The notes under the pieces: generated by a model | The model's input: the letters and a program-made list of their open reading frames with translations, nothing else | Told to the model about the DNA's origin: nothing | Database searches by the model: none | In this document: positions 46,407-56,005 of the stretch, piece by piece | Numbering within the stretch: position 1 is the first letter of the stretch | Layout of the letters: every line of letters starts with the position of its first letter | Position numbers and translations under genes: made by a program | From: PALSA-1004 sp963829085 | Lineage (GTDB): Bacteria; Pseudomonadota; Gammaproteobacteria; Burkholderiales; SG8-41 | DNA: 64,000 nucleotides | Assembly (NCBI GenBank): GCA_963829085.1 | Contig: CAWHHJ010000010.1 | Span: 124,001-188,000 of the forward strand | Direction: 5' to 3'

Positions 46407-47441
46407 GTGCTAGCCTCGACCCATCGTCGTAGTTCTCCATTCGCGGAGTTTCGGTGTGCAAGCTTACTGCAGTTAGCGATCGCCGTAGGCATCCTTAGCG
46501 TTGCGTGCGTGCACGCGCAGACTCCGGGTTCTTCCGCGTCCGCTTATCCAGCGCGCACCGTTCGAATCGTTGTCGGCTTTGCACCAGGCGGTGGTATCGA
46601 TGTCGTCTCGCGCTTCTATGCGCAGCGCCTGACCGAATCGCTGGGGCAGTCGTTCGTCGTCGAGAACCGGCCGGGAGCAGGCGGCACGATCGCCAGTGAG
46701 GTCGTGGCAAAGTCGCCGCCGGACGGCTATACGCTGATCATGGTTTCCGTCACGCATGCCATTAATGCGACGCTGTACAGCAAGCTGCCGTACGATTCGA
46801 TCAAAGACTTTGCACCGATTTCACCGGTCGCATTGCAGGCGGATTGCATCGCTGTGCATCCATCAGTGCCTGTAAAATCAGTGCGCGAGCTTATCGGTCT
46901 TGCAAAAGCCAATCCCAACTCGCTTAGCTATGCATCCGCCGGCAGCGGCACGCTGATGCATGTAGGCATGGAATTATTCAACTCAATGGCGGGCATCAAA
47001 CTCCTGCACGTACCGTATAACGGCGCCGGTCCATCGACGATCGCGGTGCTCGGCGGTCAGGTACCCGTGCTTTCGACAAGCCTGCCGACGGCGTTGCCGC
47101 ATGCAAAAGGCGGCAAGTTAAGCATGCTTGCAGTAACCAGTGCTCAGCGCACGCCGCTCGCGCCGGAGTTTCCGACGGTCGCCGAGGCCGCAGGTATACC
47201 GGGCTACGAAGCGATCGTATGGATTGGCCTGCTCGCGCCGGCGGCGACACCTTCGGCCGTCGTTAACAGGCTGAATGCGGAAATTGACCGTCTGACGCAA
47301 TCGCGCGAAATTCGCGAGCAGCTGGCGACTCAGATGAGCGATGCTTATCGCGATACGCCCACTGCGTTCGCGCAACTGATCAGGAACGATATCGGCAAGT
47401 GGGGAAGGGTAGTACGCGAGACCGGCGCCAAAGTGGATTGA
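46407..47441 (+). CDS. Bug/TctC-family solute-binding protein
   Basis: The 344-residue protein has a signal peptide at about residues 18-38 ('LAIAVGILSVACVHAQ'), and then 'IVVGFAPGGGIDVVSR', 'VENRPGAGGTIASE' and 'LLHVPYNGAGP'. GTG 46407 is the longest start; a later start would cut the basic N-region. A maleate-isomerase-like gene follows after 33 bases and a dehydrogenase after that, so the ligand may be a dicarboxylate or aromatic breakdown product (inference). Confidence 0.9.
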   Translation: MLASTHRRSSPFAEFRCASLLQLAIAVGILSVACVHAQTPGSSASAYPARTVRIVVGFAPGGGIDVVSRFYAQRLTESLGQSFVVENRPGAGGTIASEVVAKSPPDGYTLIMVSVTHAINATLYSKLPYDSIKDFAPISPVALQADCIAVHPSVPVKSVRELIGLAKANPNSLSYASAGSGTLMHVGMELFNSMAGIKLLHVPYNGAGPSTIAVLGGQVPVLSTSLPTALPHAKGGKLSMLAVTSAQRTPLAPEFPTVAEAAGIPGYEAIVWIGLLAPAATPSAVVNRLNAEIDRLTQSREIREQLATQMSDAYRDTPTAFAQLIRNDIGKWGRVVRETGAKVD

Positions 47442-47474
47442 TGCTCGCCGTTTGATAACGAATCGAGGAAATTC

Positions 47475-48171
47475 ATGAGACACAAGCTAGGACTGATCGT
47501 ACCATCATGGAATACAGTCATGGAGTACGAAACGCAACGCATGGCGGTCAACGGCACGTCGGTTCACTCGATGCGAATTTCGCATACCGCCGATACTCAG
47601 GAAAACGTAATCTGGATGGGAACCCAGGTGCCCGCTGCCGCAAAGCTGCTCGCGCACGCTAAAGTCGATGTCATTTGTTATGGCTGTACCGGCGGTGGCT
47701 TTATCAAAGGTCAGGGCTACGATCAGCAACTATCGGATGAGATCAAAGCAGCTACCGGGATTCCAGGGACGACGACAATCGTTGGCGTGACCGACGCATT
47801 GCGCGTTTTTGGCGCGACCAAGGTTTGCGTCGCGTCGCCGTACGAGCCGTGGCTCAATGAAAAGCTGCGCGTATTTCTCGGGCAATCGGGCTTCGATGTG
47901 CTAGCGATCCAGGGACTTGGCACGCAGGCGCATTCAACGATCAAGCCCGAAGAGGTCGAGGCACTCGTGATGAGCGTCGACAAACCGGAAGCCGATGCCA
48001 TCTTCATTAGCTGTACGAACTTCGGCACGCTCGATATCATCGAGTCGCTCGAGAAAAAACTGCGCAAGCCCGTCGTCACCAGCAACTCGGCATCGATGTG
48101 GAAGCATGATGCGTATGGTGGGCGACAAGAGCGTAGTGCCAGGCGGCGGCCGACTCTTTAGTGAAGCATAG
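47475..48171 (+). pseudogene. Maleate cis-trans isomerase / Asp-Glu racemase superfamily, C-terminal +1 frameshift
   Basis: After removal of one base (C at 48105) this is a 231-residue member of the maleate isomerase/arylmalonate decarboxylase group. The two catalytic cysteines fit 'VICYGCTGGGF' and 'FISCTNFGTLDII'. Removing the base turns the odd ending into 'MWKMMRMVGDKSVVPGGGRLF', the usual end of the family, with TAG at 48169-48171. Without repair the protein is only slightly shorter (228 aa) and has an altered tail, so it might still fold. Maleate isomerases turn maleate into fumarate; this assignment is tentative. Confidence 0.8.
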
Positions 48172-48211
48172 CTGCGTCACGTATTCACCGCGGGGCGCTA
48201 AGGAACAGTAG

Positions 48212-49253
48212 GTGCAGGCGGTCGTCTTAAGAGAATTCGGACCTCCCGAAAATCTCAAGTGGGAGACGGTCGCAACACCCGAGCCGGCGCCGGGCGAAGT
48301 GTTGCTGCAAGTGGCCGCGGTCAGCGTCGACCTTTTTCAGATGGAGTTTCGAAGCGGCCGGGCTTTGCAGGTGCCGCTCCCCCGCATCATGGGGAACGGG
48401 CCGGCGGGTGTTGTCGCTGCATTGGGGCCGCAAGTCGAAGGGGTCGGCCAGGGTCAGCGCGTCGTCGTCAGCAATAATGTCAGCTGCGGCAACTGCAAGT
48501 ATTGCCGCATCGGCCGCGAGACGCTGTGCTCGGGTTTGAACAATCATCGGGGCGGCATGATCGGCGCCCATCGCGACGGTGGATACGCCGAATTCGTTTG
48601 TGTGCCCGCACGCAATCTCGTTCCCCTGCCTGACACCGTGTCATTCGAGCAGGCGTGCTCTTATTCCAAACACGATTGCACCGGTCGTCAAGGCTTGCAC
48701 ACATCGCGCGAAGATTCGCCCGGGTGAAACAGTTCTCATAGTAGGCGCCGGGGGCGGCATGGGACTTCATGCGGTGCAAATGGCGCGCACGTGCGGCGCG
48801 CGAGTGATTGCGGCAATCCGTTCAAAGCGCAGTCAAGATGCCGTAGTGCAGTCAGGCGCTGATGTGGTGGTCGCTACGGATGATGATTTCTCGGAACAAG
48901 TCCGGCGCATGAATGAGGGTTCGGGCGTAGACGTGGTGCTCGATTTCGTAGCAACGCGTGAAACGCTGAACACCGGCCTTAGTGTGCTGTCTCCCGGCGG
49001 GCGGCTGGTGATCATGGGTTATTTCCCGCGTGGCGCCGTCCTGGAAACACCGACCTGGCTTTTCACTGAGGAGATCGTGGTGACGGGCAATCGCTCGGCA
49101 CGACGCCAAGACGTTGCAGACGCCGTCGCGCTCATCCGCGACGGCCGCATCAAGCCCGTAATAGGCAAGATATTTTCTTTACGCGATGCGGCTGAAGCGC
49201 ATCGTGCGTTCGAGGCGGGTGAAATCGTCGGACGCGCCGTGCTCGTTGTATAA
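48212..49253 (+). pseudogene. Zinc-type MDR dehydrogenase, one +1 frameshift
   Basis: Two frames join into a 346-residue medium-chain dehydrogenase after removing one base at about 48659 (restoring 'EQACLIPNTIAPVVKAC'). The structural-zinc loop 'CGNCKYCRIGRETLC' is intact, as is the NAD(P)-binding motif 'VGAGGGMGLHAVQMA'. The catalytic-zinc ligands are not: the usual Cys near residue 38 is absent ('SVDLFQMEF') and the GHE motif reads 'GNGPAG'. It may therefore act as a quinone-oxidoreductase-like reductase rather than an alcohol dehydrogenase. It starts 41 bases after the isomerase. Confidence 0.82.
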
Positions 49254-49284
49254 ATCTTGCATCGTCAACGATGTTGCCTCGCGC

Positions 49285-50280
49285 TCACTGGCTGTGATAC
49301 AGGTCGGCGCCGCGCACAACGCGATTCCATTTCTCGGTTTCGGCGACCAGCAACGCGCCGAACTCTTCGGGTGTGCTGCCTACCGCATCGGAGCCGATGG
49401 CCGCCAGTCGCTCGCGAACTTCCGCCGTTGCAAGGCCGCGCGCAAACTCGCGCTGCGTTTTCTGAATGATGTCAGGCGGTGTGCCCGCCGGTGCGAGCAA
49501 GCCACCCCAGCCCGTCGAAATTACGCCGGGAAATCCGCTCTCAACCATTGTCGGTGTATCGCGAAATGCGACGGCACGTTTTTCACCGCATACGGCGAGC
49601 AGTCGCAGGCGGCCGGAGCGGACATGCGGCGTGACACCTGCCGACGGTGAAAACATCAGCGCTACCTGTCCCCCGACGAGATCTGTTATCGAAGGTGTTT
49701 CGCCTTTGTACGGGACATGCAGCATCTTGAGTTTTGACTCGAGCCGGAACAGTTCAGCGGTGAGATGAGTCTGGTTGCCAACGCCGAACGAGCCGTACAG
49801 CAGCTCGCCTGGCCGGGATCGACCCAATGCCACGAGTTCTTTAACCGAGCGCGCCGGCAGGCTTGGATTCACAACGAGCACGATTTGATTGGTCACGGTC
49901 TGCGTAACCGGCACAAGATCGCGCAACGTATCGTACGGCAGCGACTTGTAGACGGAGGGATTGATGGTCAGCACCGATGTAAACCCGTAGAGGAACGTGT
50001 AGCCGTCGGGCTTCGACTTTGCGACCGCTTCCGTTCCGATGATACCGTTGGCACCTGGACGGTTGTCGACGATCACTTGCTGACCCCATGCCTCGGTGAG
50101 CTTCGACGCTACAGCTCGCGCCACGACGTCCGTACCTCCGCCTGCAGGCTGCGGCAGAATGAATCGCACGACACGGTTTGGATAGTCCGCGGACGCCGGC
50201 TTGGACTGCGCGCTGGCCGCTACTGCACACACTGCTCCAATGGAGTTCACCATCAGAGATAACAACGCAGAGAATCTCAT
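49285..50280 (-). CDS. Bug/TctC-family solute-binding protein
   Basis: This 331-residue protein begins with a signal peptide ending near 'AVAASAQSKPASADYP' and has 'FILPQPAGGGTDVVAR', 'VDNRPGANGIIGTE' and 'MLHVPYKGETPS'. GAGGAACGG precedes ATG 50280. It is transcribed away from the amidase gene at 50438; the 157 bases between them should hold a divergent promoter, so the two may be co-regulated. Confidence 0.9.
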   Translation of the reverse strand: MRFSALLSLMVNSIGAVCAVAASAQSKPASADYPNRVVRFILPQPAGGGTDVVARAVASKLTEAWGQQVIVDNRPGANGIIGTEAVAKSKPDGYTFLYGFTSVLTINPSVYKSLPYDTLRDLVPVTQTVTNQIVLVVNPSLPARSVKELVALGRSRPGELLYGSFGVGNQTHLTAELFRLESKLKMLHVPYKGETPSITDLVGGQVALMFSPSAGVTPHVRSGRLRLLAVCGEKRAVAFRDTPTMVESGFPGVISTGWGGLLAPAGTPPDIIQKTQREFARGLATAEVRERLAAIGSDAVGSTPEEFGALLVAETEKWNRVVRGADLYHSQ

Positions 50281-50437
50281 CCGTTCCTCGATTGATGTTT
50301 CATTCGCGAATCTTTGCGCCTACAGTAAGAAAACAGCCGCCCGAAGGTCGATTTCGTCAGACCGTTACGAGTTGTTGTGCGATTATGATGAAGCATCGAT
50401 GTGCTGTAAATTCGTCCTATCATTAACGCGCAATCAT

Positions 50438-51742
50438 ATGAATACCGGCACCGCGAAGCGTTCGACTAAATCACCGCATGAGTGGACTGCTCTCGAGATC
50501 GTCAATGCTATCTCGGACGGTCGTGTATCGCGCGAAACCGTCGTGCGCTCTTGTCTCGAGCGTATAGCCTCGCGTGAGCCGCACGTGCTCGCATGGGAGC
50601 ACCTCGATGCACAACATGCCATTGCACACGCGCGGGCGCTGGACAGAAGCGGCAGTTCCGCGGCGTTGCAGGGGGTGCCGTTTGGCGTCAAAGACATCAT
50701 CGACACCGAAGACATGCCCACTGAGTACGGCTCCCCGATTTACGCAGACCATCGGCCGGCACGCGATGCGGCGTGCGTAGCGCTGACGCGTCGAGCAGGC
50801 GGCATCTTGCTGGGCAAGACAGTTACGGCCGAGTTTGCGGTGATGCATCCGGGGAAGACGCGCCATCCTCTGGATTCCACGCGCACGCCGGGCGGCTCGT
50901 CGAGCGGCTCGGCGGCTGCCGTCGCGGATTACATGGTGCCGCTCGCGCTGGGTACGCAAACCACCGGCTCGACGATCAAGCCAGCGTCGTTCTGCGGAGT
51001 CTTCGGCTACCGGCCCACCTTTGGCGACATCCGCTGTTCAGGCGTCATGGAATCTTCCGGCTCGTGCGATACCGTTGGTTTGTATGCACGCACGGTTGAA
51101 GACATTTCACTGCATCGGGATATTCTTGTTGGGAGGGCGCCCGAAGCGCTGCCTGAGACGACAGTTGCTCCGCGCATAGGCTTCTGCCGGACGCCGCAAT
51201 GGCCGCGACTCGATCCGTCGACTCAGCATCTACTGGAAGAAGCAGCGTCGCGACTCGCGATGGCAGGCGCGAAGGTAACCAACGTCGACCTTCCGCCGGA
51301 TTTCGCACGTGCAGAGGAAGAGCATAAACTGCTTTCGAGTTATGAGTTCGCATTGAACTTTGCCGATGAGATCGATCATCACTGGAATCAATTGAGTCCG
51401 ACGCTACGCGATGGCAAGATCAAAGTCGGTCGCGAATGTAGTTACGAGCGGTATCGCGCGGCCTGCGAATTTGCGCAACACTGCCGCGCCGCATTGTCGC
51501 GGGTTTTCGAGCAGTACGATGTGCTGCTTGCGCCGGCGGCGGTAGGCGAGGCGCCCGTTGGCATGTACACAGGTGATTCATCGCTGTGCTCGAGCTGGAC
51601 GCTGATGCATGTGCCGACCATGAGCATTCCCGTGTTCAAAGGTCCGAACGGATTTCCCGTCGGCGCTCAAGTACTAGCAAAGAGCAATGACGATCGCAAT
51701 TTATTTGCAGTCGCGCGCTGGATTTATCAACGCTTGACGTAA
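50438..51742 (+). CDS. Amidase signature family amidase
   Basis: This 434-residue hydrolase has Lys in 'GVPFGVKDIIDT', cis-Ser in 'GGSSSGSAAAVAD' and the nucleophile Ser in 'LGTQTTGSTIKPAS'. The motif TTGS-TIKPA is characteristic of a subgroup that includes AtzE/AtzF-like and related enzymes, unlike the DTGGSIRTPAA of the amidase at 40480. I placed the start at ATG 50438; the frame is open further upstream but without family similarity. An Asp/Glu-racemase-like gene follows 19 bases later. Substrate unknown. Confidence 0.9.
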   Translation: MNTGTAKRSTKSPHEWTALEIVNAISDGRVSRETVVRSCLERIASREPHVLAWEHLDAQHAIAHARALDRSGSSAALQGVPFGVKDIIDTEDMPTEYGSPIYADHRPARDAACVALTRRAGGILLGKTVTAEFAVMHPGKTRHPLDSTRTPGGSSSGSAAAVADYMVPLALGTQTTGSTIKPASFCGVFGYRPTFGDIRCSGVMESSGSCDTVGLYARTVEDISLHRDILVGRAPEALPETTVAPRIGFCRTPQWPRLDPSTQHLLEEAASRLAMAGAKVTNVDLPPDFARAEEEHKLLSSYEFALNFADEIDHHWNQLSPTLRDGKIKVGRECSYERYRAACEFAQHCRAALSRVFEQYDVLLAPAAVGEAPVGMYTGDSSLCSSWTLMHVPTMSIPVFKGPNGFPVGAQVLAKSNDDRNLFAVARWIYQRLT

Positions 51743-51761
51743 ACGACCTGGATTTCGACCG

Positions 51762-52635
51762 ATGGCCGCGATGCCACAAACGAACAGTAGATTCAGATTC
51801 CTGCTTATTCAGGCGTTCAGTTTACCGGCTAGCTCGAAGTATCAGCTGCGTCCAATGCATGGCTCGAAAGAATCGCAGCTAATGAACTATGCAGACTTTT
51901 CACACGTGCTCGATGACGTCGAGTGGGATGTGCATCCGGGGGCGCCCGCTCCGCACGGCGACTGGCCAGTCGAAACGCTCGAGGAATTTTGTCTGGTGGC
52001 TGCCAGCCGATTGCCCATCGTCAGGGCGTCATGCGAATCCGGTAACTACAATGCAATCGTTCTGCTTGGTGGAGGCGACCCGGGATTTCTCGAAGCCCGC
52101 GAGATAGGGCGGCGATATGGCATACCTGTAACCTCATGCGCACATGCGCAGATGCACGTGGCGTCTATGCTTGGCAACAAGTTCAGCATGATCGACATCT
52201 CCGAGGCTCACAACATGCGCATGGCGGATCTGGTCGTTCAATACCGGTTTACTGAGCGCTGCGCATCCATTCGCAATGTTAATTTCCCATTGCCGCGCCC
52301 TTCTTATGCGGACGAGCGCCCCGTATCGGCGGAGAAAGCAAAAGCGCAAAAGGGCGAAGTCTCGGAGATGCTCGAGGCCGCGGTTGCGGAGGCTGTGGCA
52401 GCGATCGAGGATGACGGCGCAGACGTGATAATCCTGGGATGTTCCGCGGCGTTCTGGATGCAACCGTTTTTGCAGCAGCGATTAAACGATATGCGGCTGG
52501 GAGATACCGGTGCTCGAAGGTTACCGCTGCGCGATCGAGCAGGCGAAGCTTCTCGTGAATCTTCGCGTCGACGCGAGTGGGCTTGCGTTTCCTTCCGATC
52601 ATCCACGGAAGTGGCGGCGCAAAAAGATCATCTAA
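51762..52635 (+). pseudogene. Asp/Glu (hydantoin) racemase-like protein, one +1 frameshift
   Basis: The frame breaks near 52493. Removing one C turns 'NDMRLGDTGARR' into 'NDMGWEIPVLEGYRCAIEQAK' and runs to TAA at 52633-52635, giving 290 residues. The protein has 'SCAHAQMHVASMLGNKFSMID' features and the Cys of 'IILGCSAAF', matching the Asp/Glu/hydantoin racemase superfamily, which uses two cysteines as acid and base. The unrepaired frame runs on to 52958 with no family similarity. It lies directly after an amidase gene, as in several amide or hydantoin pathways. Confidence 0.75.
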
Positions 52636-52815
52636 GCATGCAGCCCAAACGATCGCGCGGGAGCCAGTTGCGCCCGACTCACAATGCGTTCACCCGCGCC
52701 ATAATGCCGACATCAGCTGCCCGACGCGTGCGCGCGGATCGCTGGCGTTGGCGCGGCCGGGGAACCTGGCCGAAGTCAGCAGGTCTCTCGATTACCCACA
52801 CTCCTTGCTGGTACC

Positions 52816-53298
52816 TTGCAACGTATTCTCGCCCGCGCCTTGGTTTCAGGAACGCTTGCAGCCGCGGCCGTCACAGTAGTCGCATCGATCGCCAGCCGGC
52901 GTACGACGGGCAGCTATCCGTCCGCCATCAATGCAACAAGCCATGCACTTTGGGGTGATCGTGCGGCGAATCACGATGACTATTCGTGGAAATACACGGC
53001 GACGGGGCTCGTCACGAACTTTGTCGCATCGGTCTTCTGGGCGGGCTTCTACGAGATGCTTGGAGTTCGCGCAAAGCGGCCCGGTCCGATTCGACACGCG
53101 CTTCGTGCCAGCGGCATTTCAGCGGCGGCTTATATCACTGACTATCATCTCGTGTCTAAAAGACTGACGCCTGGCTTCGAACTGCGGCTGCCAGCAATAA
53201 CTCTCGTGCCGATTTATGTCGCTCTCGCCGTCGGACTTTCTATCCGGGATGTTTTGGCCCAAACCCGAGCCGGTAAAGCGAAGCGCAACCGCGGTTGA
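52816..53298 (+). CDS. Uncharacterised small membrane protein
   Basis: This 160-residue protein has hydrophobic segments at about residues 7-26, 65-82 and 128-145. It contains 'TSHALWGDRAANHDDYSWKYT' in a loop and 'DYHLVSKRLTPGFE' before the last helix, and ends in a basic tail. I recognise no named family. The start is uncertain: TTG 52816 fits the length of the first helix, but there is no strong site upstream. Confidence 0.55.
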   Translation: MQRILARALVSGTLAAAAVTVVASIASRRTTGSYPSAINATSHALWGDRAANHDDYSWKYTATGLVTNFVASVFWAGFYEMLGVRAKRPGPIRHALRASGISAAAYITDYHLVSKRLTPGFELRLPAITLVPIYVALAVGLSIRDVLAQTRAGKAKRNRG

Positions 53299-53460
53299 GT
53301 TGTATCACGCAAAAGAAATGGACCGCGAAGTCGCGTTTCTAGCAATTGAGTCGTCGCCAGCAAGTGTCGGCGTCCCCTATAACTCCGGCTCCATGTACAA
53401 GTGCACCACATGAGTCACACTTGTCGTGTGAACGATCGAGTAATCGGATGCCAGCGTGCG

Positions 53461-53886
53461 CTAGGGACTACGAGCAATCGATCGAGTGCCTCGCATGTGA
53501 TCCACGCTCCAGACGCCCGGACCGGCAGCTGCAAGCATCAGGAAGATAAAGCAGAACAACACCGCAGGTTCGCCGCCGTTGAGGATTGGCGAAAGGACAT
53601 TGCCTTTCGGCGCGTGGCCAATGAAGTAAGCGAAGGCCATTTGTCCAGACAGCAGAAACGCCGAAAATCGGGAAAACAGGCCAATCAGCAGCAGCGCGCC
53701 GAAAATCAACTCGAAGATGCCCACAAACCAATAGAAGGTCATGGGCTGCAAGTTGTCGAACATTGCCACGTGCGGCAGGTGAAACAACTTTGCCGTCGCA
53801 TGCTGCAAAAACAGAAATGCGGTCACAATTCGCAGCACGGAAAGAACGCGGGGAGTCCATGTATCGTAGAAGGAGTTCGTGAGCAT
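53461..53886 (-). CDS. DoxX family membrane protein
   Basis: This 141-residue protein has four membrane helices and DoxX-family features: 'VLRIVTAFLFLQHATAKLF' in helix 1, 'VGIFELIFGALLLIGLFSRFSAFLL' across helices 2-3, and 'AFAYFIGHAP...GNVLSPILNGGEPAVLFCFIFL' across the last part. GGAG lies upstream of ATG 53886. Relatives act with quinone redox and sulfur metabolism or stress response; the role here is not given by the neighbours. Confidence 0.9.
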   Translation of the reverse strand: MLTNSFYDTWTPRVLSVLRIVTAFLFLQHATAKLFHLPHVAMFDNLQPMTFYWFVGIFELIFGALLLIGLFSRFSAFLLSGQMAFAYFIGHAPKGNVLSPILNGGEPAVLFCFIFLMLAAAGPGVWSVDHMRGTRSIARSP

Positions 53887-54534
53887 ATCGTCTCCGATAG
53901 AACGTTTGCAGCCTCTCGGTCACCGTCGGTGTCTGTGACTACACGCAGCAGGAAACGGCATCCGGCGGACTTGGGTAGGCAAGTGACAAGGCCTCATCTG
54001 GCGAGTCTCCGTACGCGTGGCCGCGACTGGGCTCTGCGCATGTTACGAACGCCGACGATCCCTGGGCAGTCAGGCTGCGCTGCATTTTGTCGTAGGTGTT
54101 TGCGCACGGCGTGTATTGGATGGCGCGGCGATTGCGACGACGGTTTATTGCATGAGCCCGCGATTCGCGCTCTGTTACCGCTTGCGGAAATCGATTTAAG
54201 CTGCCGCAAACGCGCGTAAGCGTACGCGCCCATTACAGACAAACTCCGCTTGGCAGGAATTTTCTGCCGAACGACTGCTGAATTATTAGGCGCGGACGCT
54301 GTCTGAGTGGGGCTATGGATTTATGCAAGGACTGCACCGGCGGACACGACGCTCGATTGCAGAGTAATCCGACGGACGTGGTTTCTTCCCAGCACGAGAC
54401 CTACGGCCTCGGGCCTGAGCGCGCTCTCATCGTAAAACCGATTCCGGGCGCGCGGCTCACCTGGCTTAGCAGCATGTTGGGCCATCAAGAGAACGCGACA
54501 CTAAGGTTAGCCGTAGCCGGCTAAGTCGGGCCCC
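53887..54534. other. Intergenic region with diverged repeat
   Basis: This 648-base stretch contains no gene I can support. It holds copy A of a diverged repeat (54268-54415). The last part carries the promoter and leader of the Crp/Fnr gene. A 69-codon ORF at 54315-54524 overlaps the repeat and looks fortuitous. Confidence 0.5.
54268..54415 (+). repeat. Diverged dispersed repeat, copy A
   Basis: This segment aligns with 59770-59905 over about 140 bases. Shared blocks include ACGACTG near the left end, CGCTGTCTGA, AAGGACTGCA, and a CAGAGTA.TCCG block near the middle, with a small insertion in A. In one frame both copies read like 'GYG..LH..TRRSI.E' followed by a stop, which could be a vestigial short gene. 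By eye identity is roughly 70-75 percent in the left half and lower to the right. Confidence 0.6.
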
Positions 54535-55305
54535 ATGGATAGACCACCAGACCTTGCGCCCATGGCGCTCCCACCGCGATTCACGCAGCACCCGAAGCAG
54601 AACCACATCTTAGCGGCGTTACCAACAGCCGAATACGAGCGTCTGCAACCTCACCTTCAGCTGATCGATATGTCAGCCGGCTCGACGCTGTACGAGCCGA
54701 ACGAGCGCTTGAGTCACGCATATTTTCCGACGACGAGTGTCGTATCGCTGATCTGCGCTATGGAGGACGGCACTTCCGCCCAGCTCGCAGTCACCGGTCA
54801 TGAGGGACTCATCGGCACATCGTTATTCATGGGTGGTGGCACGACGTCGAATCGCGGGTTGGTGCAAAGCGCCGGATACGCCTACCGGCTTGCGGCCAGT
54901 ATATTGCGACGAGAACTGCCGCGAGCGGGCAATCTGCACCGATGGGGACTGCGTTTCACCCACGCGTTGGTCACGCAAATGGGGCAGACGACTGCGTGCA
55001 AGCGGCAGCATGCCGTCGAACAACAAGTATGCCGGTGGTTATTGTTGACTTTGGATCGTATATCCGGCAACGAAATAAAGACAATAGGGCACTCGATTGC
55101 TGACATGCTGGGCGTTAAGCGCGACGATTTGACCAAGGTCGCGCGCCAGTTTGAGAGCGACGGCTTGATCGAATACACAAGCGACTGTATCCGAGTGACT
55201 AATCGTGCTGAACTGGAAGCGCGGGTATGTGAGTGCTATGCAGTCGTCAAAAAAGAGTATGACGCATTGTTTGCCGATGGTCGGACACGCGCAACCACCG
55301 GGTAG
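54535..55305 (+). CDS. Crp/Fnr family transcriptional regulator
   Basis: This 256-residue protein has a cyclic-nucleotide-binding-like beta-roll at about residues 25-145 ('IDMSAGSTLYEPNERLSHAYFP', 'LAVTGHEGLIGTS') and a C-terminal winged helix ('HSIADMLGVKRDDLTKVARQFESDGLIEY'). The cAMP phosphate-binding signature is not evident and there is no Fnr-type N-terminal Cys cluster, so it does not look like a classical CRP or FNR. Targets are unknown. Confidence 0.88.
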   Translation: MDRPPDLAPMALPPRFTQHPKQNHILAALPTAEYERLQPHLQLIDMSAGSTLYEPNERLSHAYFPTTSVVSLICAMEDGTSAQLAVTGHEGLIGTSLFMGGGTTSNRGLVQSAGYAYRLAASILRRELPRAGNLHRWGLRFTHALVTQMGQTTACKRQHAVEQQVCRWLLLTLDRISGNEIKTIGHSIADMLGVKRDDLTKVARQFESDGLIEYTSDCIRVTNRAELEARVCECYAVVKKEYDALFADGRTRATTG

Positions 55306-55361
55306 TGATCATGAATCACCATTCTGTCAACGCATGACTTGTAGCGCAATTGCGGCGTCAC

Positions 55362-55730
55362 TTACCGCTGCGAGCCGCCGGGTCCCCATTTCGAATATAT
55401 GATGTAGGCGGCGATTAACAAGATGACGGCGACCCCCACCTCGTAAGAGCCCCCAGCAGCAGGAGCGGTTCCGACGTGCGTAGCGATACGCATTACTTCA
55501 TCGTCCGTCAACGCCGCGACACGTTCCTGCGCCGCTGCCGGCGACGCACCCATGACTTGCAGTTCTGTCGCGACGTGCTCGCGAACAATGGAGTTTGGAG
55601 ACTCGACTGTGCTGTCGGCAGCGCTCGCCACTGAGTCTTTGGTCGCTATCATCGCTGCATTTGCGCCGAAGGGCAGCATCATTAAGCTTGCTATCAAGAC
55701 AGCGCAGACTGCCCTGTAAAAAGTTTGCAT
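55362..55730 (-). CDS. PA2779 family protein
   Basis: This 122-residue protein has a signal peptide (about residues 1-25, ending 'FGANAAMI'), a central helical part with 'SPAAAQERVAALTDDEVMRIATHVGTAPAGG' features, and a C-terminal membrane helix 'VGVAVILLIAAYIIYSKWGP'. This is the layout of the PA2779 family. In many genomes it is next to a PA2778-type cysteine peptidase, which is absent here. AAAGGAG precedes ATG 55730, a strong site that fixes the start. Confidence 0.8.
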   Translation of the reverse strand: MQTFYRAVCAVLIASLMMLPFGANAAMIATKDSVASAADSTVESPNSIVREHVATELQVMGASPAAAQERVAALTDDEVMRIATHVGTAPAAGGSYEVGVAVILLIAAYIIYSKWGPGGSQR

Positions 55731-56005
55731 CGGACGCTCCTTTAAGTTCAACGAATCTGGCGGTCAAGATTACCACTACGCTTGGTCTAACCTCTCTGGC
55801 GCTTCATTCTTCGCTCCGTGCTACAGGAACCGGCAACTCTGGGCCAGTCGCCGAAGAGGTGGTCGCGTATTGATGTACGCGCATCAAAGACCGGTGTCAC
55901 AACTTGTTTGGGCACATGATCTGCAAAAAGACGGCGTCGATTGACGGGGCACGCCGCTTCGAGCCGTTACAGTGCAACGAACGTAGACGTCAGCGCGCGA
56001 GGGTG

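Noticed and set aside
54315..54524. A 69-codon ORF upstream of the Crp/Fnr gene
   Set aside because: It overlaps the diverged repeat, lacks a ribosome site, and its frame is not kept in the other copy.
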